A stretch of DNA of 64,000 nt from Branchiostoma floridae (lineage: Eukaryota > Chordata > Leptocardii > Amphioxiformes > Branchiostomatidae): the NCBI RefSeq assembly GCF_000003815.2, contig NC_049994.1, forward strand, positions 9,098,469 through 9,162,468, in the 5' to 3' direction. Numbering within the stretch: position 1 is the first letter of the stretch; the number at the start of each line of letters is the position of its first letter. The position numbers and the translations under genes were made by a program. Under the pieces are notes generated by a model that worked only from the letters and a program-made list of their open reading frames with translations, was not told the DNA's origin and made no database searches. Of the stretch, positions 22,180 to 32,317 are shown in pieces.

Positions 22180-25100
22180 ATGCCAACAGAAGCCGCTGCC
22201 CAAGGGTTTTCCCGCCCGAAGCCCAAGCGCGGGAAGAGCCTTTCGCTGCGCCGAACGCACAGTTCCACCGAAGCCGACCGCGAGAACCCCCGGCATGGAA
22301 GGTGAATAACATGAAAAATCAAGGGTTGGTCTGACGAAATCATGGGGACCTGCATAGGGATGGGGCTTGTATGTTGCACTGTCAACAGTACATGCAGAAT
22401 TCAGGAAGGCAGTGGCTATGTATGAAATTAGATTAAGCCAGCTGACCTTGTTTTGTGCAAAATTCAAGTAACCATTTACATGATATTATATTATCATATG
22501 TAAAATTCCCCAATCAATATCGTTTTTCTAGGCTTCTTTGATAAAACCATGTCCTGAATGTGCATGCATGTTGTATGATAAATTGATCACAATGATTTTG
22601 GAGTGATGCCTTGTTAAGAACCATACTATTTTCTGCAGTTTCACCGTGGAGGTTCAGGAGAGCGTGTTGCCGCCACACCTTCGAGCGCGACTCTGGGACC
22701 TGTTCCAGCAAATTGAGAGAGAGGTGGAGGTGGTGTACGCAGAAAACCTTGCACGTAAGCACAATGAACAACCAAACATGAAAGTCAAAGTTTCGTATTG
22801 TTAAGCGTTTGTATGAATAATGAATAGCCTCTTGCATCTATACGCAAGCACCTATGACAGACAATAAAATTAAAAGAGATAGTGAGAGAATGGGAATAAA
22901 AGACATCGTTGGAACAACAGGTCGTATGCTCTCTCACCACCGTTCAGGTAAAGGTGGGAATCTTGACAGTTTTGACGTGTTAGGTGGTCTCTCATAACAC
23001 TACAGTTCAGGTGAAGGTAGAGGTCCTGACACTTTTGACATGTGATCTAATCTCTCACTACAGTTCAAGAGAAGGTAGAAGCTCCGACAATTTTTACGTA
23101 TGATGTGGTCTCTCACTACAGTTCAGAAGAAGGTAAAACATGTGAACAGGTCTGTCACTACCATTCAGGGGATTTTAGAGGTCCTGACAATTTTGACATG
23201 TGATCTGATCTCTCACCACAGTTCAAGAGAAGGTAGAGGTCCTGACAATATTGATATGTGATGTGGTCTCTCACCACAGTTCAGGAGAAGGTAGAGGTCC
23301 TGACAATTTTGATATGTGATGTGGTCTCTCACCACAGTTCAGGAGAAGGTAGAGGTCCTGACAATTTTGATATGTGATGTGGTCTCTCACCACAGTTCAG
23401 GAGAAGGTAGAGGTCCTGACTGAGAGACTTGAGGCTGGCACCAGTGATAAAGCAATTGGGGAGGAGTCGCTGGATGGAACAGTCAAGGCTAATATTGCAA
23501 AGAACAAGTGTAAGTTCAGGACGAATGTTGCCTTATACCAGATATGGCATTTTGCTGATGACATGATTCATTATCAGAAATCTGTTAATGATAAAGATAA
23601 GGTAAAACGGCATAATTTGAATAATAATTATGCTTTTCTCTAGATTATAACCCAATATTGCTTGAGCAAGTAATGATGTATTCTTAGTTAAGTAGACAGA
23701 TTAAATTGTAGATTTTTTTATGTTGCCTTTGTTTTTACAGCATCCAGTCAACTTTCACAGAAACTGAAAACCACTTACAAGGCCTCCACTAGCAAGGTAT
23801 GGGCAGGGGGCCATTCATGTTACTCAAGGGTGGTCTGGGGTAGTATGTGCTGCAGCATTTGGAATAGATATCAGAGAGTCAAAACTTTGAAACAGCAATG
23901 GGGGCTACTGTTAAGGAATTTAGACTGTGTAACTAAGACATTAAGATTTGCCAGAATGTTTGTTAGGAAGGAGATGTAGAGCTGCTTGGAAGGACCAAAC
24001 TTTAAAGTGTGAATGTTTCAGATGTTAAGTTTTTTTAGATGATTCCCCAGCTGTATTTGACATAGCAGTGTTTAATATTTGTAACATCTAACCAGCTCAA
24101 AAGGAGTGTCAAGATTTTATTATACATATCTATGTATTTATCTCCTGTCTTCCTTAAGTTCCTATCAGGGCTCTCTCCAGCCTCCTTCCTTCAGTTCCTA
24201 AACTTTTGCTGTTTGGGATGGTCAGAAATTTGAACATTTCCAACCCCTTTGGTGGAAAAATTTTGAGGTGGAGAGAGCTCTTTTATATTATTCACATTCA
24301 CCAAGTATTAGAGACATGAGAATATAAGATGCTTTAGAAATGAACCAAGAAGTCCACATTATCCTAGCACATGATATTTTTTGTGTTTCTTGGTGCACTT
24401 TTTCACATCTGCCATTTGTATTTTGTTGATGTTTTCTGGACCATTCCATGTATAAAAGGCACTAAAAAAACAGCAACACAGAAGCAAAAAGTATCTTGAT
24501 GTAAATGTACAAAAAAAGTTTCCATGTTTCCTTAAAATCTGGCTGCCTATTTGCTGCTGTACTAACAACAACCACCTGCATTTGGTCATGTGACTAAACT
24601 GGTGCATCTGGTTGGCTGATTGGCTGGTCATGTGACCTGACCAATGCATCCTGTTTGCTGACTGGTCATGTGACTAAACTAATGCATCCTGTTGGCTGAC
24701 TGACTGGTCATGTGACTAAACCAATACATTTGATTGGCTGACTGACTGTGTTCTTTGTGGAGCCAGATGCAGCACCGCCTTCAGCAGTCCATCGCGCCGG
24801 TTCGCGCCAGGCTCGACACTGTGTCCGGTGCCTCGGTAAATGAGCATGATGTTGGGCAATGCTAGAAACGCTGCCTTTGTTCTGTGATTAATCCTGCCTC
24901 CCTGTGATTGGCTTGTGGTCACATGTCTGTTGTTGCTTAGTAACAGCTTCTTGCTAACAAGATGTAATCAGAAATTGTCAATGTTTTGTGATGTCTTGAA
25001 AGTTTGATGTGATTTGTGATAATTTTGGCTGTTGAATACTCTAATGATTATGTATAAAACAGTGTAAAACTTGTGATTAGAAAAGTGATTATTCAGAAAT

Positions 25101-28100
25101 TATCAACCTAAAATTTCCTGGTCCGTTCTCTTTGTGATGTATTTCTTTGAATACTAATTATTTTTGGCTGTCTATGCTTTCACATTTTTCACATACAATA
25201 TCCTAGATTCACAATGACCTCTAGCTTTAGCCTTTGCACATTATTTTTGGTTTTATACCATAACATATTTCCACAAACTCTGCACAGAATGCAATTTTCG
25301 ATAAACAAAATGCATTGAATGTTAATTTCTTATAAGAATACTCATCTTTGTGTTTCGAGAGTAACACAATGATGTGAAACGAAGGTTGAATGTAGAGATA
25401 TGTTTCTGAGACAAACTTTTGAATCAGAGTTCTGTAATAATTTGCTAGCATTAAAATAATGCGTTTGGTTTTCTGTGTCCAGATTGTGTCCAGCTTCAAA
25501 CCGGCCAACACCAGCCAGTGCCAGATGGTGCGAAGGTTTGTAGGTCACCGTGACGGAGTTTGGGAGGTCAACATCTCCCGTACCAAACCACACGTCCTGG
25601 GCACGGTGTCAGCTGGTAAGATTACAAATAAAAATTTCTGACAATATAGATGCACCTAAACATGAAATACATTTACTTGTATAACTATAAGGAAACTGTT
25701 AAGGTCACCAAATATTAATCTCAATTTTAAATTTGTTTGCTTCCTGCTTCTCCTAAAAGCCTAACCTGATTTTGAAAGACTAAAAAAATAAAAAATTCAC
25801 TGGTCTTAGTGGCAAGTGTGCAGATGTTAAAACACTGGCAGCACCAAATCCGTAGGTGTTTTTTGGCACCTTTTGACAGTTTAGCTGTGAGGCTCGGTGG
25901 GCTGCCAAACTCCACCGTCATGGGGGCAGGGGCATGGCGAGTTTAGAACTCAGGACCTACTGATTCTGATTTCAATGCTCTAGCCGTTGCGCCGCACAGA
26001 CACCCTACACATTTTGAAAGATAATACATAATCTATCTACTAAATCAAAAATTGCTTGTTTATTTTTTTGAATGAACAACATTTAGAACATGTTGTAACG
26101 GAAGTTCCGTTAATGTTTAATGTGCTTTTATATCTTCCCCCAGATCGTACAGCTAAGCTGTGGTGCATGGCTACAGGACAGTGTGTACTGAACTACGTCG
26201 GCCACAGTGGATCGGTCAACTCCATCAGGTTCCACCCAAATGATCAACTGGCTCTGACAGGTTAGAAATGCTGTAAAATCTTTCCTCCAAAACTTTGAAG
26301 AGGTCAAAGAATTTAACATAATAAACCCTTGTAATTAGGCTAATGGAACGCTACACCAAATACCTAGCAGCTAATGACATAAATGAAAGCTGTAGTCTAT
26401 TTGCTCAGAATTTTGTCAAATGCCAAACACACTCCAAGGCTTTCTTCACTCCTCTGGCAACTTTTGATACTATCTTATGCTAACGTAGGATCTGCTTGGA
26501 GATTACAAGAAGTGTCCGTTTGCTACCAAAAGTAAGTAAATAACTCAGTAAAGTATGTCCAAGTTAAGAGAGTCTGGCTCTTGATGGACTCACAATCTTG
26601 AATTCTTGATAATTGTGAAATCTTTCCCAGCTTCTGGTGACCACACGGCCCATGTCTGGAGATCTGCTGTAGTTCTACCTCAGGTTCCACCGGAAGGAAA
26701 TGTGAGTCTCTGAAAACTGTTTTCAAAAATTTCTCCATCATGTATGATAGGTATAGCCATATAGCCAGTATAACCGCCCTTCGAAGTAACACACCAGCTT
26801 CATAAGCACGCGGCGCGGCAGCAGCTGGTCATATTACACTGAACGACCCGTCACACCTAACTTAGACTAAGATCATGAAAATTGAAATGTCTAATTTCTT
26901 TCTACTGACACACAGTCATGACCATTATGTTCAGGATTTTGTTGTAGATGAATGGAAAATGATTAGCGTGGTATATATTGTTATCATGTTGGGTTGTTCA
27001 AGATGACTGTTAACAATCTATTAAGCAGTTGTCAGAGGAAAAAAAGAGTTGTTATAAATGCTTAAGTACTAGTAGTACATGTGTGTTTACCATGTTTTCC
27101 ATTTAACTCTATACCTCCTTTGGGCTTGTCTAGGTGAAAATGTTTGTATCAGTTGTAGCATACAATATTTTAAATCAGCAGTGCAAGAGGCCTGTATATC
27201 TTGTAACGGAGAGAGTAATCTTGCAATCATTTTAATTTGATCTAACATAGAGCTTAATTGGTGCTTTTACTGGCACCTGGCTAAAAAAAATTATATAGCC
27301 TAGAGTTTGATGGCAACCCCCTTTCAGCCCCCAGTCTTGTTTATTTCATGTTCCTCAGACTTCCAGCTATCCACAAATGGGTAAATGGTTCCTCCCTTTA
27401 CATGTCTCCACTCTACTGCTAACCCCCTACATTCTCTTCTCTCCTCTCCCTTCTCTCCTTCCCTCCTGCATCCATGGCTCAGCCTCTTTTGTTTTCTGGT
27501 GTGCAGCGCTCCTCCGATGACGACCAGATTGAGGGAGCAGAGAAAGAAGAGGGAGAAGGTAAGAAGCTTTTTCCTTGAGATTCCGAAGAAGACTTTTTAA
27601 CAAATAGTCAAAACCTGTAAATATCGTATTGTTACTCTTGCCATTGCCATTGCCGTTCTGACTTGTTTTTCTTTTGGCCATGCCAACTTGAAATTCAAAA
27701 GAAAAATATTGCTCTCTTGGTGAAGTTTCTTGGTGAAGAATGTCAGAGAACATTAAAAAATATTCAAGTGAGACATAGAGCATAGGTTTTCCTTATCATG
27801 TAGAAGGTAAAATTCAAAATATATTCTACAAAACAGCAACAGCTAAAGTTGACCATTATTGTTTCTCTCCAGCTGCATCTCATACAGAACCAGGAGACTC
27901 CTCAGACTTTGCTCCCGCAGTTGTGAGAAGTCCGCTCACAGAGTTCACAGTAAGTCTCATATCAGGTCAGACAAACTCGCTGTCATTCAGGGTCAGTCTG
28001 CTGTCCTGTGGACCCCTGTGGCCACTATCACACGTTTGGGACACTTCCCACGATTTTGCTACTGTACCTAGCCTCTACCAGGCTCCGTGGATCGGTGGTC

Positions 28101-30536
28101 TAATTGTAGAAATTGGACAAATAGAGTCAATAATACGCTAGGGGAGTCGGCCGGCTTATTTGTCCAATTTCTACGATCAGACCACCGATACATGAAGCCT
28201 AGTAGAGGCTAACTGTACCAACCACTCACCAACCATGTTCAACGCTGGGTTGGGAGTAGGCGAGAATTCATCCTGTTCTAGCTCCAGTTCATTCCTAATT
28301 GTATCCAAGCATAATACTGTGCTCCAACTTTGATTTTTCGAAACTGATTGTCGGCTGGTGTAGACAGTTGTAAATACAATTTAAAACCAGCGCCCAACCA
28401 ACCACTGGGGACCTTGCTTACAACTAACACAGAACCATGGTCTGGAGGAGGTCAGGAGCTATGCTCCACTATGTGAAAAAAATACAATTAACTCTTGTTG
28501 TAAGAAGAATATTAAACATAGCAGGAGAATGGACTGCATATGTCTTTAGATCTAGAATAACTGTACTAAGTGTCTTTCATCATGTCACTGTCTTGTACAT
28601 TGGTCAAATATTCATTCATTATGACCTTGATGCTATAGATGTACAATTTTCATCTGCATCATTTGCACATGCCGTACTTTTCACCTTTGACCTCTGCAGG
28701 GTCACACAGACGTGATCATCGCAGCTGATTGGATGGCAGATGGGAAGCAGGTGGTGACGGCATCATGGGATAGGACAGCCCAGCTGTACGACTTGGAGAC
28801 AACAGAGCTGGTGCACTCACTCACAGGTGGGCTCTAAAAGGGGTTACCAGGTTACCTGTCAAGGTGGAGAATGGGCATAGAAACACTGGTCACCAAAAAT
28901 GCATGCTGTGTAATTTGACTCGGGCCTAGCCTAGGTGACGGGCTGATCAACTGCTCCACCTATCAACTTAGATAAGTATGGCAGCTGTTTTCACTGTCTA
29001 CAATGTATGATTTCTGCTCCACCAGGCCATGACCAGGAGTTGACCAACTGCTCGACCCACCCCACCCAGCGTCTGGTCGTGACCTCCTCCAAGGACAGCA
29101 CCTTCCGTTTGTGGGACTTTCGTGACCCATCCATCCATTCTGTCAACGTGTTTCAGGGGCACACTGAGTAAGTGTTGCAGTCTTGGAATTCCCTGTTTGT
29201 TTGTATGTATGAGGTACTGCCCTATGCACCATGTATGGTGTGGCAAGGGCTTTTTAAGCTTTATACCAAACCAAGCCATTTTTGAGATAATGCAGCATTT
29301 TACATTGATACCATTTTGAAATGCTATTCCATGTACTTTTTCCTATCATCTTAACACTCTAACCAGTATAGCTCTATACATTTGTATTTGCAGTACTGTG
29401 AACTCTGTGACCTTTACGAGTGGCGACAATGTTGTGAGTGGGAGCGACGACCGGACCGTGAAGGTCTGGGACCTGAAAAACATGCGGTCTCCCCTAGCAA
29501 CCATCAGAACTGACTCTGCCATCAACCGGTAGGAACCAGTTCTGGTCTTCTCATAGTGTGATGTCAATGTTTACTTACATCAGCTTATGAACTTGCCTGC
29601 CCAAGTGCTCTTCTTATAATCATCAGATACTGTTTGTTTGTTTGTTTGTTTGAGTCTTTTATTTATGAGAAGCTCAAATAATCCTGCAGGACGCTTTTCA
29701 TTGAGATGATGTGGGGTCAGACAAAATTCCAGCATCTTCTAATACAAACCCTGTGTCATCTTTTATCCTAAGTTACTAGCGTCATATTTATAGTTTTTTG
29801 TAGCTAACCCACATGATGCCTCCTTTGTTACCAGAATCTCAGTGTCCGCTCTGCACAAGGTCATTGCCATCCCCCATGACAACCGCCACATCCGCCTGTT
29901 TGATCTGCAGGGCGTCCGTCTGGCCAGACTGCCACGCAGCAACAGAACGGTAGGGGGCTCTTCTGTTTTCATGTTCAATCTGTAGCTTGTGGTCTAGCTT
30001 TCTCTGGCCTCTATATATAGAAGTGCAAATTCCTGTCAACTGGCAAACATGCTACTGGAAAGCTTAACTCAAAGGCATCATTCGATGCCTTGGCTCTTTT
30101 CGAGGCTGTAATAGGGGCACATAGAAAAGTTGAGTCACGGCATTGAGTCACAGAAGTGTCCAATGATTATTGACCCAGCCTCTGGACAAAGACTTTGCAT
30201 CAATGCTGGCTATTGTTGCTCACCTGACATGTATACTACTAGAGGGTCCCACTGTGAGAGGCAGGAGAAGGTTCACTGTGAGAGGTAGGAGAATTGATCT
30301 GACACAACGAACAATAAAGACTGTGTCTGTCTTCTCTGGCATGATCAGCGGAAGATTAGCTCTTCGGTAAAATAAACTTTTACTTTTTCTCAGAACACTG
30401 TTTTTCTCTCCATCAGGGTCATCACCGGATGGTGTGTGGCACGGCGTGGTACGACGAGAACCCCATGTGTAACCTCTTCTCCTGTGGGTTCGACAGACAG
30501 GTGATCGGATGGCAGATCATAACAGCGGTAGCGTAA
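22180..30536 (+). CDS. WDR37: WD repeat-containing protein 37
   Basis: WD40 scaffold; in vertebrates it pairs with PACS proteins. Coding exons: 22180-22301, 22639-22754, 23396-23509, 23741-23796, 25483-25615, 26144-26260, 26631-26701, 27507-27558, 27873-27949, 28700-28826, 29026-29167, 29394-29528, 29835-29949, 30417-30536; phases all agree, 498 aa (human 494). It starts [10 protein letters not shown] like human MPTES, which decides the ATG. Residues about 55-100 form the coiled-coil region ([27 protein letters not shown]), then [15 protein letters not shown] as in vertebrates. WD repeats are anchored by [53 protein letters not shown] and [11 protein letters not shown], with [22 protein letters not shown] and [19 protein letters not shown] between. 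An acidic linker ([16 protein letters not shown]) in exons 7-9 splits the propeller, as in human. The final exon ends [12 protein letters not shown]. An extra in-frame candidate exon lies at 24767-24835. Confidence 0.95.
22920..23395 (+). repeat. 58-bp tandem repeat carrying the WDR37 exon 3 splice acceptor
   Basis: About nine units of about 58 bp end exactly at exon 3. The consensus unit is CTCTCACCACAG, then TTCAGGAGAAGG, TAGAGGTCCTGAC, and AATTTTGATATGTGATGTGG. The real acceptor is 23395/23396, and identical junctions occur at 23221/23222, 23279/23280 and 23337/23338. Older units further left are diverged, and one near 23163 has lost the AG. Each unit contains a full acceptor plus the first 25 bases of exon 3. 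The last three units are almost identical, so expansion is recent. Confidence 0.88.
24584..24716 (+). repeat. Four-copy repeat with GGTCATGTGAC E-boxes and CCAAT-like blocks
   Basis: GGTCATGTGAC occurs at 24584, 24626, 24664 and 24706 (spacings 42, 38 and 42 bp). Between copies are TTGGCTGA blocks (reverse CCAAT) and AATGCATCCTG. TCATGTGAC is the asymmetric E-box (M-box) bound by MiT/TFE bHLH-zip factors in animals. The array lies in WDR37 intron 4, directly before the candidate cassette exon. A regulatory role is inference; it may simply be a minisatellite. Confidence 0.5.
24767..24835 (+). CDS. Candidate cassette exon of WDR37 (69 nt, phase 0-0)
   Basis: It is flanked by AG (GAGCCAG|ATG) and GT (CCTCG|gtaaat). 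The 69 nt stay open in the WDR37 frame and would insert 23 residues ([17 protein letters not shown], then TVSGAS) between TYKASTSK and IVSSFK. The block is much more GC-rich than the intron around it, as coding exons here are. Human WDR37 has nothing at this point. The acceptor pyrimidine tract is weak, so inclusion may be regulated. It could also be chance. Confidence 0.45.
25745..26010 (-). repeat. tRNA-derived SINE in WDR37 intron 5
   Basis: Read on the minus strand, GCGGCGCAACGGCTAGAGC looks like a pol III A box. About 35 bp later, GAGTTCTAAACTC looks like a B box. Downstream is a non-tRNA body ending in an A/T-rich tail near 25770. Anticodon-stem pairing is not preserved, so this is a SINE head and not a tRNA gene. 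Confidence 0.55.
28069..28211. mobile_element. 143-bp foldback MITE with 8-bp target duplication
   Basis: The ends are TAGCCTCTACCAGGCTCC and its near-complement. Inner arms (GGTGGTCTAATTGTAGAAAT and the inverse near 28160) make it almost fully self-complementary. ACTGTACC repeats directly at 28061-28068 and 28212-28219. The termini match the 3.6-kb element at 2351, so this is a deleted relative. It lies in WDR37 intron 9. Confidence 0.72.
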
Positions 30537-31830
30537 ACAGCGCGAGAAGGATCTCCAGTCAGCAGAATGACTTTTCTGGTAGCCCAACGTAACTTTGTTA
30601 GGGTTTGAGCAAGAAATTACAGTTTGGTAAGTTGTGGAAATATTGTAAAAAGGCATTGCAAAAAACAGGGTTTGCAAACACCGTTTTTCATGAAAAATTG
30701 AAGAAAGTTCTGGTGAAGACAACTTGGAAGAATTTAAGTCGAAAAGAGTTCTCTGGTAGCTCACCCTTAGTTTGTTGGGTTTGAGGCAGAAGTGAGAGTT
30801 GTGGAACTGTATAAGTGAAAAGTCATCCACATTTGAAAGCTTTCATGAAGTGAGGAAAATTCTGAAAATGGACAGGAAGGAATATCGAATTCTACAATGC
30901 AGAGTGCAGCTACAAAACTTGTCATGTGGTAAAAAATTTGAAACTTGCCCTGCTACAAAAGGGGAGAAAATAAAAGAATGATTCAAATGGATTTCAATGA
31001 CTTGCACTAGAAGTGTGGCAAATTTGGACACTGGTAAAGAAAGGACTAACAAGGAGAAAAAGAGATAAAAAGTTGTATATATATCCTTAGTTGTCTCTCA
31101 TTAGACTTTTGTGAGATCCCATTGTCCTTCACATGTATGTAAATGATGTAAAGTGTGAAAAAATCAGCAACCTAATAGTTGTTACCTAATAAAAACTGTT
31201 CCATTTGTGTTGAATGGAGGGTAGTCAAGAATTTCTTGTGAAAATGAAGAAGTGGGCAAGTTGATAAGAGCTGACATAGACAATTGTATTATAGAAATTA
31301 CAAGAAAGTTGTTGCACTACTGTAATGAAAAGTTCCTCAAAAATTGTCATTGTGTCTGTACAGTACTGTTGGTGTATCACTTAGGCATGTGCAACATAGT
31401 GAGATGAACCTGTTCAAGTCCTTAGACTCATATCAATGTAGCTAATTTCAATGTTCTTGTTCAGTAGGGACACTGTAGATTCCAACATGGACTACTAACA
31501 ATATAACGCTGGTATGCTATATTTGTTAAGTTAAGTTATGTACATGTATACTTGTTGCATTGGTCATTTTATGCCCATCATGCAAAGAATGAGGAAAATG
31601 CTGATTATTTGGCTGTAGAAAGTCCTTTGTCATGTGTAATGTGGTAAATAAATGTTGATGTATTCAATAGGGCAAAATTTTGCTACAGGAAACTACAAGT
31701 TTCACGTAACTCATGCACAGCATAAGGCTCAACTTAACCTTGCTTCACAGTTATTTGTTTGTTTGCAAACTAGAACGTATTACTGAATATATATATATTG
31801 ATTTGAATAAACATGTACGATATGATATGT
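30537..31830 (+). other. WDR37 3' untranslated region
   Basis: AT-rich sequence without supported exons after the WDR37 stop. Candidate polyadenylation signals (AATAAA) lie near 31188, 31647 and 31806. The convergent METAP1D transcript probably ends near 32.05 kb, leaving only a few hundred bases between the two genes. An internal repeat shares GGTAGCYCAACGTAACTTTG / GGTAGCTCACCCTTAGTTTG-like blocks near 30578 and 30755, hinting at an old local duplication. Confidence 0.5.
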
Positions 31831-32073
31831 ACGAGAAAGCTGTGTAGTACTTGTCTCAATTTTTGGCTAACGTCTCTTTCTGCAAGTGTGTAATTATATT
31901 TTACTCCTATGGCAGAAAGCTTTACTTAGTGTAAATTGAGCATAACAAAATGACTAAAGGATTTTTAAAAATTAAATCAGTCATGATTAAATGTATAGGT
32001 GGAATATTTTGTCATGAATATGACTTTTGGTCTTCACAAGAAATACATAGGCTAGCTGATAAATTTCCATTTT

Positions 32074-32079
32074 AATGTA
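32074..32079 (-). terminator. Candidate METAP1D polyadenylation signal
   Basis: On the minus strand this reads ATTAAA, about 240 bases after the METAP1D stop codon. No AATAAA was noticed between the two. Confidence 0.4.
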
Positions 32080-32317
32080 CATACATCTACACCTAGCAAC
32101 AGATGAGGATCTTTGTGTTGTAAAGGCACATTGATGTTACAAAACAGTTAAGATCCTTTGATAGAAACCCCCCAATTGAATGAAAAATTGTTTCACCAAC
32201 AACAAAATGTATATCCCACTATCAAACAAAGCCATAACTTCTCATCTATACCTCTGCTTTGTAAAAGCATTCTTTGATTGCATATCAGTACCATTCCTGA
32301 GTCTGTGTTGATAAAAC

